The position numbers and the translations under genes were made by a program. Below, in pieces: positions 54,165 to 63,588 of a stretch of DNA of 64,000 bases. The notes beneath the pieces were generated by a model. It was not told where the DNA came from. It did not search any database and worked only from the letters and a program-made list of their open reading frames with translations. This DNA comes from Microvirga antarctica. GTDB lineage: Bacteria > Pseudomonadota > Alphaproteobacteria > Rhizobiales > Beijerinckiaceae. The stretch covers positions 124,001 through 188,000 of the forward strand of contig NZ_JAGEMM010000006.1 in NCBI RefSeq assembly GCF_017921815.1, read 5' to 3'. Numbering within the stretch: position 1 is the stretch's first letter; each line of letters opens with the position of its first letter.

Positions 54165-56168
54165 TCACAGATTATGGGTCCTCAGAACCTTCTCGGCCAC
54201 CGCCTCGGCGGTGATGCCGAAATGTTGGTAGAGATCCTTGTAGGGCGCGCTCGCCCCGAACCCGGTCATGCCGATAAAAATGCCATCAGGGCCGATCACC
54301 GCATCCCAGCCGAAGCGAACCGCCGCCTCGACCGCGACCTTGACCGGCGCATCGCCGATGATCCGCGCCCTGACCTTGTCCGGCTGGGCCAGGAACAGAT
54401 CGAGGGACGGCACGGAGACAACGCGAACCGCGAAGCTTTGTTCAGCCAGGAGGGCCTGGGCCGCCAGCGCGATCTCGACCTCGCTGCCGGATGCGAAGAT
54501 GGTGGCGCGCGCCTTGCCGTCGGCGGGCGACAGCTCGTAGGCGCCCTGCGCTGAGACGTTGGTTGTCCCGGCTTCCTTGCGCACCTGCGGCAGGTTCTGG
54601 CGGGTCAGCGCCAGGAGGCTCGGCCCGTCCGTGCGTTCGACCGCAAGCTGCCAGCACTCGGCGGTCTCGATGGCGTCTGCCGGGCGGTAGACCCGCATCT
54701 TCGGCATCGAGCGGAGCGCCGCCAGGTGCTCGACCGGCTGGTGGGTCGGTCCGTCTTCGCCCAGGCCAATGGAGTCGTGCGTCATCACGTAGACGACGGG
54801 GATACCGGCGAGCGCCGCGATCCGCATGGCGGGGCGGGCGTAATCGGCAAAGACCAGGAAGGTCGCGCCAGCAGGCAGGATGCCGCCATGCAGCGACATG
54901 CCGTTCATGGCCGCCGCCATGCCGTGCTCACGGATGCCGTAATGGATGTAGCGGCCGGCGAAAAGGCCGGGCGAAATAGCCGACAGGTTCTTGGTCTTGG
55001 TGTTGTTGGACGGCGTCAGGTCGGCCGAACCCAGCACCAGTTCGGGCACCGCCTCGGTGATGACCTCGAGGGCAATCTCGCTCGCCTTGCGGGTCGCGAC
55101 CGTCTGCGGGTCGGCGATCAGGCGGGTCTTCAGGGCGTCGATGGCAGCCGACAGGCCCGCTGGACGGATGCCCATCAGGCGCCGCTCGAATTCCGAGCGT
55201 GTCGCGGCGGGCGTCGCCTTCAGGCGATCGGTCCAGGCCTTGCGGCTGCGACGACCCTTGCGGCCCGCCTTTGCCCACGCGTCGCGGATCGGCGCGGGAA
55301 TGTCGAACGGGGCGGATGTCCAGCCAAACGACGCCTTGGCGCCGGCCAGTTCCTCGGCCCCGAGCGGCTCGCCATGGGCCTTGGAGGTGCCGGCCTTCTT
55401 GGGCGCGCCGTACCCGATGGTGGTCTTGCAGGCAATCAGGGTCGGGCGGTCCGATTTCTGGGCACGCGACAGGGCCCGGGTGAGGGCTGCCGGATCATGG
55501 CCGTCCGCCCGCACCGCACGCCAGCCGGCGGCCTCGAAGCGCTTCACCTGATCGCCCGATTCGGAGAGCGACAGGGGGCCGTCGATGGAGATGCCGTTGT
55601 CGTCGAACAGCACGATCAGGCGGCTGAGCTTGAGATGGCCCGCCAGCGAAATCGCCTCGTGGCTGATGCCTTCCATGAGATCGCCGTCGGAGGCGATCAC
55701 GTAGGTGCGATGGTCAACGAGCTCGTCGCCGTATTCGGCGTTGAGCATCCGCTCGGCAATCGCCATGCCGACGGCGGTTGCCAGACCCTGACCAAGCGGT
55801 CCGGTCGTGGTCTCCACGCCCGGCGTCATGAAGTTTTCCGGGTGGCCCGGCGTCTTCGAATCGAGCTTGCGGAAGTTCTTGAGCTCGTCGATCGTCATGC
55901 CCTTCACGCCGGTGAGGTGAAGCAGCGCGTAGAGCAGCATGGAGCCGTGGCCGGCCGAGAGGACGAAGCGATCGCGGTCGGCCCAGGTGGGCTCGGACGC
56001 ATCGTATTTGAGAAACTTGGTGAAGAGCACGGTCGCCATGTCGGCGGCGCCCATGGGGAGGCCCGGATGGCCGGACTTGGCCTGTTCGACGGCATCCATG
56101 GCCAGGACGCGAACGGCGTTCGCCAGATCGGAATGGGTGACGCGATCGGCTTGTTCGGTATCTGGCAC
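54165..56168 (-). CDS. tkt: Transketolase
   Basis: A 667-residue thiamine-diphosphate enzyme that moves two-carbon units between sugar phosphates. [22 protein letters not shown] is the family start, [15 protein letters not shown] near residue 114 and ASDGDLMEG near 154 bind the cofactor, and [14 protein letters not shown] near 440 belongs to the Pyr domain. The start is GTG at 56168 ([12 protein letters not shown]), ten residues before the conserved region; no ribosome-binding site is clear, so the start is the weak point. First gene of tkt-gap-pgk-fba, divergent from DUF4164-zapA, as in related genomes. Confidence 0.95.
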   Translation of the reverse strand: MPDTEQADRVTHSDLANAVRVLAMDAVEQAKSGHPGLPMGAADMATVLFTKFLKYDASEPTWADRDRFVLSAGHGSMLLYALLHLTGVKGMTIDELKNFRKLDSKTPGHPENFMTPGVETTTGPLGQGLATAVGMAIAERMLNAEYGDELVDHRTYVIASDGDLMEGISHEAISLAGHLKLSRLIVLFDDNGISIDGPLSLSESGDQVKRFEAAGWRAVRADGHDPAALTRALSRAQKSDRPTLIACKTTIGYGAPKKAGTSKAHGEPLGAEELAGAKASFGWTSAPFDIPAPIRDAWAKAGRKGRRSRKAWTDRLKATPAATRSEFERRLMGIRPAGLSAAIDALKTRLIADPQTVATRKASEIALEVITEAVPELVLGSADLTPSNNTKTKNLSAISPGLFAGRYIHYGIREHGMAAAMNGMSLHGGILPAGATFLVFADYARPAMRIAALAGIPVVYVMTHDSIGLGEDGPTHQPVEHLAALRSMPKMRVYRPADAIETAECWQLAVERTDGPSLLALTRQNLPQVRKEAGTTNVSAQGAYELSPADGKARATIFASGSEVEIALAAQALLAEQSFAVRVVSVPSLDLFLAQPDKVRARIIGDAPVKVAVEAAVRFGWDAVIGPDGIFIGMTGFGASAPYKDLYQHFGITAEAVAEKVLRTHNL

Positions 56169-56411
56169 GGCTGGTGATCCACACGGCTGGGGCAGGAATT
56201 CTCGCCAGCGGAGGCCTCGGCGAGGGAACCTGTCGAAAGGGCGTGGGCTCCTTAACACGGGGTGGGAGCGAGTCAAAGACTTCGAAGGCGCAACCCCGTG
56301 TGCACGAAAGCTCTTGTGAGGATCCGCGTGCTTTGCGCGGGGTCGCGGCCAAGCCCCGTTGCCCCTCGGGAACGACGCGCCTAGAGTCAGGCTTCGATTC
56401 CCGGAGTTGCA

Positions 56412-56705
56412 ATGACCCCCATCCTCGATGACGCGCTCAAACGGCTCGACGTCGCCCTGGGCCTCCTGGAGGCCTCGGTGTCGCGACGGCTGGAGGCCGA
56501 AAAGCGGCGCGGCGATCTCGAAACGGAGCTGCAGCTCATGCAGGACGATCGCGCCAGGCTGGCCGGCGAACTCGACGGCGCGCTGACGCGCCTGCAGCGC
56601 TACGAGGCGGCGACCGACGACGTCACCCAGCGTGTGCGCATCGCCATCGGAACGATCCAGAACGTCCTCCACCAAGCCGGTGAACTTCAACCCGAGGAGG
56701 GCTGA
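56412..56705 (+). CDS. DUF4164 coiled-coil protein
   Basis: A 97-residue protein that is a nearly continuous helix: [23 protein letters not shown], then a Glu/Arg/Leu-rich heptad stretch to residue 80. This is the DUF4164 family, always found directly before zapA in Hyphomicrobiales. It may help ZapA or cell division, though I know of no proof. zapA starts one base after its stop. Confidence 0.85.
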   Translation: MTPILDDALKRLDVALGLLEASVSRRLEAEKRRGDLETELQLMQDDRARLAGELDGALTRLQRYEAATDDVTQRVRIAIGTIQNVLHQAGELQPEEG

Positions 56706-56706
56706 G

Positions 56707-57075
56707 ATGTCCCAGGTTTCCGTGGTCATTGCCGGCAAGACCTACCGCATCGCGTGCGCAGATGGCGAGGAAGAGCACCTGGAAGGCCTCGCCGCCGCCT
56801 TCGATTCCCGCATCGAGGATATGCGCGCGGCCGTGGGCGAGATCGGCGACATGCGCCTCCACGTGATGGCCGCGATCACCATCGCGGACGAGTTGCAGGA
56901 CACCAAGAAGCGTCTCGCCGCCCTCGATGCGGAGATGGCCGAGCTGCGCAAGTTCGCCTCCACCGGCGACGAGCGCACGCAGATGATCGAAGCGCGGCTC
57001 GCCGATGGCATCCAGAAGGCGGCCGACCGGATCGAGCGCCTGGCCCGGGGTTTGAACGCGCCCGCGCAGGGCTAG
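56707..57075 (+). CDS. zapA: Cell-division protein ZapA
   Basis: A 122-residue protein with [36 protein letters not shown], the ZapA globular domain, followed by a long coiled coil (residues 45-115). It binds FtsZ filaments and bundles them at midcell. The start is coupled to DUF4164 (TGA-G-ATG), with AACCCGAGGAGG as ribosome-binding site. 6S RNA and fau follow, the widely kept zapA-ssrS-fau order. Confidence 0.92.
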   Translation: MSQVSVVIAGKTYRIACADGEEEHLEGLAAAFDSRIEDMRAAVGEIGDMRLHVMAAITIADELQDTKKRLAALDAEMAELRKFASTGDERTQMIEARLADGIQKAADRIERLARGLNAPAQG

Positions 57076-57140
57076 CAGCATTTGAGTTGCTCTTGCGCAG
57101 CGATCGGGCCGACTTTCCCCTTTCCCCCGAGGCCTATCAT

Positions 57141-57275
57141 GCCTACATACGGGGGGCGGGGCTGTGGGGCACGTTTGGAGATCATTTCCCCGGGGCCTTA
57201 ACGATCCCAAGGGAGCTGTCCCTGACCCGGTCCCTGGACCGGGATACACGGCGCCCACCTACATAAGTAGGTTCC
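57141..57275 (+). ncRNA. ssrS: 6S RNA
   Basis: The stretch between zapA and the 5-formyltetrahydrofolate cyclo-ligase gene is where 6S RNA lies in most proteobacteria, and this one folds as expected. Terminal pairing joins GGGGGGCG (57151-57158) with CGCCCACC near 57251-57258 and CCTAC with GTAGG outside it. Inside, CTGTG pairs with CACGG. An apical stem TTTGGaGATC/GATCCCAAG and the side hairpin CCCGGTC-cctg-GACCGGG leave the central bubble that binds RNA polymerase. TATCAT at 57135-57140 is a plausible -10 box. The ends are estimates. Confidence 0.72.
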
Positions 57276-57315
57276 CGGGATCGCTTCTCTGACGACTTTC
57301 GCGGCTCCGCACTTC

Positions 57316-57900
57316 ATGACCTCCTCTCCGTCTCTTGCCGACCTCAAGGAAACGCTCCGCCAGCAGGCGCTTGCCCGCCGCGATGGGATTGGCCGGGATG
57401 TGCGAGCCAACGCGTCCCATCTCATCTGCGAGCGCACCCTGTCTCTGCCCGAATTGGCCCGTTCCGGGCCGGTCGGCTGCTACTGGCCGATTCGCAGCGA
57501 GGTCGATCCGCGCGCCCTGATCGAGGGCCTCGTCGCCCGCGGGCAGGACGTGGCCCTGTCCCGGATTATCCACCCCCATCTCAGTTTCCGTCTCTGGCGG
57601 CCCGGCGATCCGCTGGTCAAGAGCGGATTCGGCGTGCGTGAGCCCGGACCCGACGCGCCGGAGGTGTTCCCTAAGGCCCTTCTCGTGCCGTTGGCGGCCT
57701 TTGACCGCGCCGGCGGACGGATCGGCTACGGGAAGGGCCATTTCGACCGCGCCATCGCGACGCTGGAAAAACACCATCCCGTCTTGACGATCGGCCTGGC
57801 CTATGCGGATCAGGAGATCGAGCGGGTGCCGGTCGAATCCCACGACCGGCGGCTCGATCTCATCGTCACCGAAACCGAACTGATCAGGGCGAACCCCTAA
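57316..57900 (+). CDS. fau: 5-formyltetrahydrofolate cyclo-ligase
   Basis: A 194-residue enzyme (ygfA/MTHFS) that converts 5-formyl-THF and ATP to 5,10-methenyl-THF. ARRDGIGRDVRANASHLI near residue 20, GCYWPIRSEVDPRALI near 54, and GGRIGYGKGHFDRAIA near 132 with the ATP-binding loop are standard. It follows 6S RNA and is probably cotranscribed with it or uses its promoter. The YmdB-type gene starts 24 bases later. Confidence 0.94.
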   Translation: MTSSPSLADLKETLRQQALARRDGIGRDVRANASHLICERTLSLPELARSGPVGCYWPIRSEVDPRALIEGLVARGQDVALSRIIHPHLSFRLWRPGDPLVKSGFGVREPGPDAPEVFPKALLVPLAAFDRAGGRIGYGKGHFDRAIATLEKHHPVLTIGLAYADQEIERVPVESHDRRLDLIVTETELIRANP

Positions 57901-57923
57901 GGGCCGCCGCCAAAGGAATTGCC

Positions 57924-58751
57924 ATGCGTCTTCTCTTCCTCGGCGATGTGGTCGGACGCGCGGGCCGCAATGCGGTGGTCGATCGCCTGCCGGGGCTGCG
58001 GGACCGCTGGAACCTCGATTGCGTGGTCATCAACGGCGAAAACGCCGCCGGCGGCTTCGGCATTACCGAGGCGATCTGCGACGACCTTTTGAATGCCGGC
58101 GCCGATGCGGTGACGCTGGGCAATCACAGCTGGGACCAGCGCGAGGTCCTCGTCTTCATCGAACGCCAGACCCGGCTGCTGCGTCCGGCGAATTTTCCAC
58201 CAGGCACACCGGGACGCGGCGGTACGCTCATCGATACCCGCTCGGGCCACCGGGTGCTGGTCGTCAACGTCATGGGCCGGGTCTACATGGACGCCCTCGA
58301 CGATCCTTTCACGGCTGCCGACCGCGAACTGGATGCCTGTCCGCTGGCCCAAGTGGCCGACGCGGTGATCGTGGACATGCACGCCGAGGCCTCCAGCGAG
58401 AAGGAGGCCATGGGCTACCACCTCGATGGCCGCGCCTCCCTGGTGGTGGGCACCCATACCCACGTGCCGACCGCCGATCATCGCATCCTGCCCGGCGGAA
58501 CCGCCTATCTGTCGGATGCGGGAATGTGCGGCGATTACGATTCGATCCTTGGCATGCAGAAGGAGGAATCGATCCGCCGCTTCCTGCAGAAGACACCGGG
58601 CCCGCGCATGGAGCCGGCGCTCGGCGAAGGCACCCTGTCGGGCATCGCGGTCGAAACCGACGACCGCACGGGCCTCGCCCTGCGGGTCGCAGCCCTGCGA
58701 CTCGGTCCGCACCTGGAAGAAACCTGGCCGCGATTCTGGGACCTGGCCTGA
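57924..58751 (+). CDS. YmdB-type metallophosphoesterase (TIGR00282)
   Basis: A 275-residue dimetal phosphodiesterase. Ligands are in FLGDVVGRAGR (Asp8), VINGENAAGGFG (Asn/Glu near residue 33), TLGNHSWDQRE (Asn/His near 66) and VDMHAEASSEKEAM plus VVGTHTHVPTAD near 147-182. In Bacillus, YmdB hydrolyses 2',3'- and 3',5'-cyclic nucleotides and affects mRNA levels and biofilm. The reading is confident for fold and site, less for substrate. It is linked to fau, as in many alphaproteobacteria. Confidence 0.92.
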   Translation: MRLLFLGDVVGRAGRNAVVDRLPGLRDRWNLDCVVINGENAAGGFGITEAICDDLLNAGADAVTLGNHSWDQREVLVFIERQTRLLRPANFPPGTPGRGGTLIDTRSGHRVLVVNVMGRVYMDALDDPFTAADRELDACPLAQVADAVIVDMHAEASSEKEAMGYHLDGRASLVVGTHTHVPTADHRILPGGTAYLSDAGMCGDYDSILGMQKEESIRRFLQKTPGPRMEPALGEGTLSGIAVETDDRTGLALRVAALRLGPHLEETWPRFWDLA

Positions 58752-58808
58752 CCATCGGCGCGCTAACGAAAACGCGGGCTTTCGCATTGTCTCCCTTGGC
58801 TCGCCACA

Positions 58809-59510
58809 ATGGATGCCCATCTGTTGCGGACGGAGGCCCCAGTGGACGCGAAAATCGACGAGACTCTTCCGGTAAGGAAGCAAAACCCCTTTCAGGCGGA
58901 TGCCGGTGACCATCGGAGCGCATCCGCCGTCCTGCGCTCGGTGATCGACGACGCCGAGGGGGAGTCGATCTCGATCGGGGCCATCATCGACGCCTTCGGC
59001 GAGCGCGCCTTCGGTTTCGTGCTGATCCTGTTCAGCCTGCCCAATTGCGTGCCGGCCCCGCCGGGGATCGCCGGCATCGTCGGGACCCCGGTGCTGATCT
59101 TCGGGATTCAGATGCTGCTCGGCCACAAGCACCCGTGGCTGCCGGGCTTCATCAAGCGGCGGACGGTGTCCCTGTCCAAATTCAAACGGCTGATCGATCT
59201 CGCCGAACCGAAGCTCCAGAAGCTCGAGAGCTGGTGCAAGCCACGGCTTCCTGCCTTGTTCGGGCCATTTGGCGACCGGATGGTCGGTCTCTTTGCCGTC
59301 CTGGTGGCCCTGTGCGTGCTGATTCCCTTCCCGGGGACCAATTTCCCGCCCTCGATCGCCCTGGTCATCGCCTCGATCGCGGTCATGGAGGAGGATGGCT
59401 ACCTGCTGCTCGGGGGCTATCTCATCGGTCTGGCGGGCATTGCCTATACAATCACGGTGCTGGGCGCCTCCTACCACCTGATTCACGCGGCGATCACCAG
59501 CTGGTTCTGA
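58809..59510 (+). CDS. exoD: ExoD-family membrane protein
   Basis: A 233-residue protein with a soluble N-terminal 65 residues and four or five helices after that ([82 protein letters not shown]). The PPG and [10 protein letters not shown] motifs define ExoD. In Sinorhizobium it is needed for full exopolysaccharide output and alkali tolerance. The mechanism is unknown. There are no other exo genes near. Confidence 0.88.
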   Translation: MDAHLLRTEAPVDAKIDETLPVRKQNPFQADAGDHRSASAVLRSVIDDAEGESISIGAIIDAFGERAFGFVLILFSLPNCVPAPPGIAGIVGTPVLIFGIQMLLGHKHPWLPGFIKRRTVSLSKFKRLIDLAEPKLQKLESWCKPRLPALFGPFGDRMVGLFAVLVALCVLIPFPGTNFPPSIALVIASIAVMEEDGYLLLGGYLIGLAGIAYTITVLGASYHLIHAAITSWF

Positions 59511-59622
59511 CAGGGGCTTTGCGTCGGGCGCAACGGCGTTTTATAAGCCCGAGATCGTCAACAGCCACGGCCTGACGGGTTTCCGCACAACGGGAGCCCT
59601 CGGCCGTTTCTCCGGAGGCCCC

Positions 59623-60369
59623 ATGGCCGGACATTCCCAGTTCAAGAACATCATGCACCGCAAGGGGCGCGTGGATGCCGTGCGCTCGAAGGTGTTTTCC
59701 AAACTCGCTCGCGAGGTCACCGTCGCGGCCAAGATGGGAATGCCCGACCCGGCCATGAACCCGCGCCTGCGCTCCGCGATTCTGGCCGCGCGGGCCGAGA
59801 ACATGCCCAAGGACAACATCCAGCGCGCCATCAACAAGGCGGTGGGCGGCGAGGGCGATAACTACGACGAGATTCGCTACGAGGGCTATGGCCCCGGGGG
59901 CGTGGCGCTGATCATCGAGGCGATGACCGACAACCGCAACCGGACGGCCTCCGACATCCGCTCCTACTTCACCAAGAGCGGCGGCAATCTGGCCGAGACG
60001 GGCGCGGTGTCGTTCATGTTCGACCATGTCGGCCTCGTGGAATTCGGCCCGGACGTCGCCGACGCCGATACGATGTTGGAGGCCGCCATCGATGCGGGCG
60101 CCGACGATGTGGTGTCGTCCGAGGACGGGCATGAGATCTACTGCGCCAACGACGCGCTGAACGAGGTCAGCAAGGCGCTTGAGGAAAAATTCGGCGACCC
60201 GAAGGCCTCCAAGCTGGTCTGGAAGCCCCAGACACCCCTTCTCGTGGACGACGAGGCGGGCGAGAAGCTGATGCGGCTGATGGAGACCCTCGAGGAGCAC
60301 GACGACGTCCAGAACGTCTACGGCAATTTCGAACTTTCCGACGCGCTGATGAAGAAGATGTCCGAGTGA
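59623..60369 (+). CDS. yebC: YebC/PmpR-family transcriptional/translational regulator
   Basis: A 248-residue protein with [36 protein letters not shown] region near residue 60-75, and [22 protein letters not shown] near 87. YebC proteins bind DNA near promoters in some bacteria and help ribosomes through proline stretches. It leads into ruvC with 16 bases between, the usual yebC-ruvC-ruvA-ruvB order. Confidence 0.96.
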   Translation: MAGHSQFKNIMHRKGRVDAVRSKVFSKLAREVTVAAKMGMPDPAMNPRLRSAILAARAENMPKDNIQRAINKAVGGEGDNYDEIRYEGYGPGGVALIIEAMTDNRNRTASDIRSYFTKSGGNLAETGAVSFMFDHVGLVEFGPDVADADTMLEAAIDAGADDVVSSEDGHEIYCANDALNEVSKALEEKFGDPKASKLVWKPQTPLLVDDEAGEKLMRLMETLEEHDDVQNVYGNFELSDALMKKMSE

Positions 60370-60385
60370 CCAAAGGGCATGCCGC

Positions 60386-60889
60386 GTGAGCGGCCCCGTC
60401 CGGATCCTCGGTCTCGATCCCGGCCTGCGCAACACCGGCTGGGGCATCATCACCATCGAGGGATCGCGGCTGTCCTTCGTGGCCTGCGGGGTCGTCACCT
60501 CGGACGCGGAACTCGACCTCGCCCTGCGGCTCAAGCAGCTCTACGACCGGCTCACCACCGTGGTGGCCACCTGGACGCCCGATGAGGTCGCGGTCGAGGA
60601 AACCTTCGTCAACAAGGACGCGCAGGCGACCCTCAAACTCGGCCAGGCCCGCGCCATGTCGCTGCTCGTTCCCGCCCTCCACAGCCTGCCGGTCGCCGAA
60701 TACGGCGCCAATCAGGTGAAAAAGACGGTGGTGGGGGTGGGCCATGCGGACAAGAACCAGGTCCTGGCGATGGTCAAGATCCTGCTCCCCAAGGCCGACC
60801 CCAAGAAGGCCGACGCGGCCGATGCGCTGGCCATCGCCATCTGCCACGCCCACCAGCGCAAGGCCCGGGCCTTGGCCGCCAGCTACTAG
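60386..60889 (+). CDS. ruvC: Holliday junction resolvase RuvC
   Basis: A 167-residue nuclease that cuts Holliday junctions. The four acidic residues are seen: Asp11 in [13 protein letters not shown], Glu71 in VAVEETFVN, and Asp143 and Asp146 in [13 protein letters not shown]. The start is GTG at 60386. A 155-base gap before ruvA is larger than in many relatives. Confidence 0.96.
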   Translation: MSGPVRILGLDPGLRNTGWGIITIEGSRLSFVACGVVTSDAELDLALRLKQLYDRLTTVVATWTPDEVAVEETFVNKDAQATLKLGQARAMSLLVPALHSLPVAEYGANQVKKTVVGVGHADKNQVLAMVKILLPKADPKKADAADALAIAICHAHQRKARALAASY

Positions 60890-61044
60890 CGTGTCTTTGA
60901 GCCAAGGGGATGCCGGGTGCGCGTGAAGACAGGACGGCCCCACAAGAGAAAGCCGGCGTCTTGATTTCATCGGACCGTGATCGGCTTTAGTGTTACAGGG
61001 GCATTTGCGCTGGGGAATCACGGGCGCGGGCGGCGGAGAAGCAG

Positions 61045-61662
61045 GTGATCGGCAAACTCAAGGGCATCATCGATGCCTATGGCGACGACTTCGTGATCCT
61101 CGACGTCCAGGGCGTCGGCTACGTGGTCCATTGCTCATCGCGCACCTTGCAGAACCTGCCTCCGGTGGGAGAGGCCGCCTCGCTCTCCATCGAAACCCAT
61201 GTGCGCGAGGACATGATCCGGTTGTTCGGCTTCCGCTCCGACGCGGAGCGGGAATGGTTCAAGCTGCTGCAAAGCGTGCAGGGGGTCGGCGCGAAGGTCG
61301 CGCTGGGCATCCTGTCCGTTCTCGATATCGGCACGCTCGGCACCGCCATCGCCACCGGCGACAAGGCCTCGGTGGCGCGGGGGCCCGGCGTCGGACCCAA
61401 GCTTGCGCAGCGCATCGTGCTGGAGCTGAAGGACAAGGCGCCGGCCTTCTCGAGCGTGGATCCCGCGCTGATCCGCCTGTCGGGCTCCCTCGACGACAAG
61501 ACCGCGCCGTTGCCGGTCGCCGACGCCATCTCGGCGCTCGTCAATCTCGGCTATCCCCAGGCGCAGGCCTCCGCTGCGATCGCCGCCGCCTTGAAGACCG
61601 CAGGCGACGAACCGGAGGCCAAGACGTTGATCCGGCTGGGTCTGCGGGAGTTGGCGCGCTAG
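61045..61662 (+). CDS. ruvA: Holliday junction DNA helicase subunit RuvA
   Basis: A 205-residue DNA-binding subunit: N-terminal OB fold ([21 protein letters not shown]), two helix-hairpin-helix units ([18 protein letters not shown] and [16 protein letters not shown]) and the C-terminal domain III ([21 protein letters not shown]) that touches RuvB. The start is GTG at 61045 after GGCGGAG. Confidence 0.97.
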   Translation: MIGKLKGIIDAYGDDFVILDVQGVGYVVHCSSRTLQNLPPVGEAASLSIETHVREDMIRLFGFRSDAEREWFKLLQSVQGVGAKVALGILSVLDIGTLGTAIATGDKASVARGPGVGPKLAQRIVLELKDKAPAFSSVDPALIRLSGSLDDKTAPLPVADAISALVNLGYPQAQASAAIAAALKTAGDEPEAKTLIRLGLRELAR

Positions 61663-61705
61663 CACCGCTTCGTCTATACGAAGCCTTTGAGAGGGCAGAG
61701 TTCCG

Positions 61706-62746
61706 TTGACCGATTCCCGCCTGCTGACCCCCGAGAAGCGCGAGGACGACACCGACCTGTCGCTGCGTCCGCTGACGCTTGTCGACTTCACGGGCCAGAA
61801 GGCCGCAAGGGCCAATCTGCAGGTCTTCATCAATGCTGCCAAATCCAGGGGGGAAGCGCTCGACCATGTGCTTTTCGTTGGCCCCCCGGGCCTCGGCAAG
61901 ACCACCCTGGCGCAGATCGTGGCGCGGGAACTCGGTGTGAATTTCCGCTCGACCTCGGGGCCGGTCATCGCGAAGGCCGGCGATCTGGCGGCGCAGCTGA
62001 CCAATCTCGAAGAGCGTGACGTGCTCTTCATCGACGAGATCCATCGTCTCAATCCGGCTGTCGAGGAAATCCTCTATCCGGCCATGGAGGATTACCAGCT
62101 CGACCTGATCATCGGCGAGGGGCCGGCCGCCCGCTCGGTCAAGATCGAGCTGCCGAAATTCACCCTGGTGGGGGCAACGACCCGCGCCGGCCTGCTCACC
62201 ACGCCGCTCCGCGACCGCTTCGGCATCCCGATCCGGCTCGAATTCTACACCGTCGACGAGCTGGAGCTGATCGTCCGGCGCGGTGCGCGGGTGATGGGCA
62301 TGGGCATGAGCGCCGACGGCGCCAACGAGATCGCGCGGCGCGCCCGCGGCACGCCCCGCATTGCTGGGCGGCTGCTGCGCCGAGTCCGGGATTTTGCGAT
62401 CGTGGACGGGGTCGAGACGATCACGCGCGAACTGGCCGACGGCGCGTTGCGCCTGCTCGACGTGGACCCGATCGGCCTCGACCAGATGGACCGGAAATAC
62501 CTGACGATGATCGCCCAATCCTTCGGCGGCGGTCCGGTGGGCATCGAGACCATCGCGGCCGCGCTCTCCGAGCCGCGCGACGCCATCGAGGACATCATCG
62601 AACCCTATTTGATCCAGAAGGGCTTCGTGCAGCGCACGCCGCGCGGCCGCATGCTGACGCCCCACGCCTTCCGCCATCTCGGCCTTGCCGAGCCGAGCCG
62701 CGAGGCGGCGCAGTTCGGGCTGTTTGCCGGAGATGACGATGCGTGA
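61706..62746 (+). CDS. ruvB: Holliday junction DNA helicase subunit RuvB
   Basis: A 346-residue AAA+ motor that drives branch migration with RuvA. Walker A GPPGLGKT near residue 62, Walker [11 protein letters not shown] near 112, sensor [19 protein letters not shown] near 155, and the winged-helix C-terminal domain. The start is TTG at 61706 (MTDSRLL) after GAGAGGGC. It overlaps ybgC by eight bases. Confidence 0.97.
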   Translation: MTDSRLLTPEKREDDTDLSLRPLTLVDFTGQKAARANLQVFINAAKSRGEALDHVLFVGPPGLGKTTLAQIVARELGVNFRSTSGPVIAKAGDLAAQLTNLEERDVLFIDEIHRLNPAVEEILYPAMEDYQLDLIIGEGPAARSVKIELPKFTLVGATTRAGLLTTPLRDRFGIPIRLEFYTVDELELIVRRGARVMGMGMSADGANEIARRARGTPRIAGRLLRRVRDFAIVDGVETITRELADGALRLLDVDPIGLDQMDRKYLTMIAQSFGGGPVGIETIAAALSEPRDAIEDIIEPYLIQKGFVQRTPRGRMLTPHAFRHLGLAEPSREAAQFGLFAGDDDA

Positions 62747-63239
62747 GGGAGGCCCGGAGGCCAGCAAGACGCAGGATCGGTCCGTCCCACAGGAAGAGAG
62801 CTTCGCCCATCTGTCCGGCCGTCTCGTCGGCGACACCCACGTCCTGCCGATCCGGGTCTATTATGAGGACACCGATTTTTCGGCCCGGGTCTACCACGCG
62901 AGCTACTTACGGTTCCTCGAGCGGGGGCGGACGGAGTTGCTGCGGGCCGTGGAGGTGGCGCAATCCGAGCTGCATGCGGAGATGGGCGGCCTTGCCTTCG
63001 TGGTGCGGCGCATGGCGATTGAGTTCATCGGCGCGGCTGTGATGGATGACATCCTCACCATTGTCACCCGGCCGAAGGAGATGCGCGGCGCGTCCATGAC
63101 CCTGTCGCAGGAGGTGCGCCGCGGCTACGAGGTGCTGCTGACCGCCGACGTCACGGTCGCGGCGGTGAGGGGCGGACGGGCCGTCCGTATTCCGGACCGG
63201 CTGAGGGCCGCCCTCTCGTCAGGCTTGCCAAGTCTTTAG
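62739..63239 (+). CDS. ybgC: Tol-Pal system-associated acyl-CoA thioesterase YbgC
   Basis: A 166-residue hotdog-fold thioesterase. [31 protein letters not shown] near residues 40-70 holds the catalytic Asp and the family signature. YbgC cleaves short acyl-CoAs and in most proteobacteria precedes tolQRAB-pal. The ATG at 62739 was chosen because GGAG lies six bases upstream; it overlaps the ruvB end. The 35-residue N-terminal extension is longer than usual. tolQ does not follow here: the next gene is on the other strand. Confidence 0.93.
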   Translation: MREGGPEASKTQDRSVPQEESFAHLSGRLVGDTHVLPIRVYYEDTDFSARVYHASYLRFLERGRTELLRAVEVAQSELHAEMGGLAFVVRRMAIEFIGAAVMDDILTIVTRPKEMRGASMTLSQEVRRGYEVLLTADVTVAAVRGGRAVRIPDRLRAALSSGLPSL

Positions 63240-63481
63240 CGGCGGCGCGTCTGACCGATCAGGTGATCCTGCCAGCCCTCACGCCGATCGGCGCCGATCA
63301 CGTCCGCCGAGGTCAGGCCGATATCGTGCAGTCCGCGCTCGTCCATCGTGTAGAGGGCATTGCGCCCGGCGCGTCGGTCGAGCCACGACTCGATGCGCAG
63401 GAGGAGCGTCAGGTGCCAAGGCTGTGCCCGGCGGGTAATGGCTGACGTGCGAAGATTTACTGTGGCAGTGGCGGTGACCAT
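63236..63481 (-). CDS. DUF1127 small protein
   Basis: An 81-residue basic protein ending in the DUF1127 pattern: LLRIESWLDRRAGRNALYTMDERGLHDIGLTSADV. DUF1127 proteins are tiny Arg-rich RNA-binding proteins; in Agrobacterium and Sinorhizobium they tune sRNA and phosphate or carbon metabolism. This copy has about 20 extra residues in front of the core. It overlaps the ybgC stop by four bases, tail to tail. Confidence 0.85.
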   Translation of the reverse strand: MVTATATVNLRTSAITRRAQPWHLTLLLRIESWLDRRAGRNALYTMDERGLHDIGLTSADVIGADRREGWQDHLIGQTRRR

Positions 63482-63588
63482 GGCGGGCCTCTTCCGATTG
63501 CGTCTCTATGGGAGTACAGTGCTGCCGCACAGACCTAGAAGCAAACGCGAAGACCTCCGCTTCCGCCCAAGGAAAACTTGGCCACTCC

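Noticed and set aside
51910..56168. tkt-gap-pgk-fba as a Calvin-cycle (cbb) operon
   Set aside because: No rubisco, phosphoribulokinase or cbbR is present. The set is the normal central-carbon cluster of heterotrophic Hyphomicrobiales, although the aldolase is of the CbbA branch.
56169..56738. N-terminal extension of transketolase into the divergent region
   Set aside because: Homologues start at the residues just before [10 protein letters not shown]; the extension overlaps the DUF4164 gene and its ribosome-binding site.
63236..63481. DUF1127 gene as a random frame
   Set aside because: Rejected as noise at first because it is short and overlaps the ybgC stop, but the Arg-rich WLDRRAGR and LHDIGLTSADV pattern is diagnostic, so it was kept as a gene.
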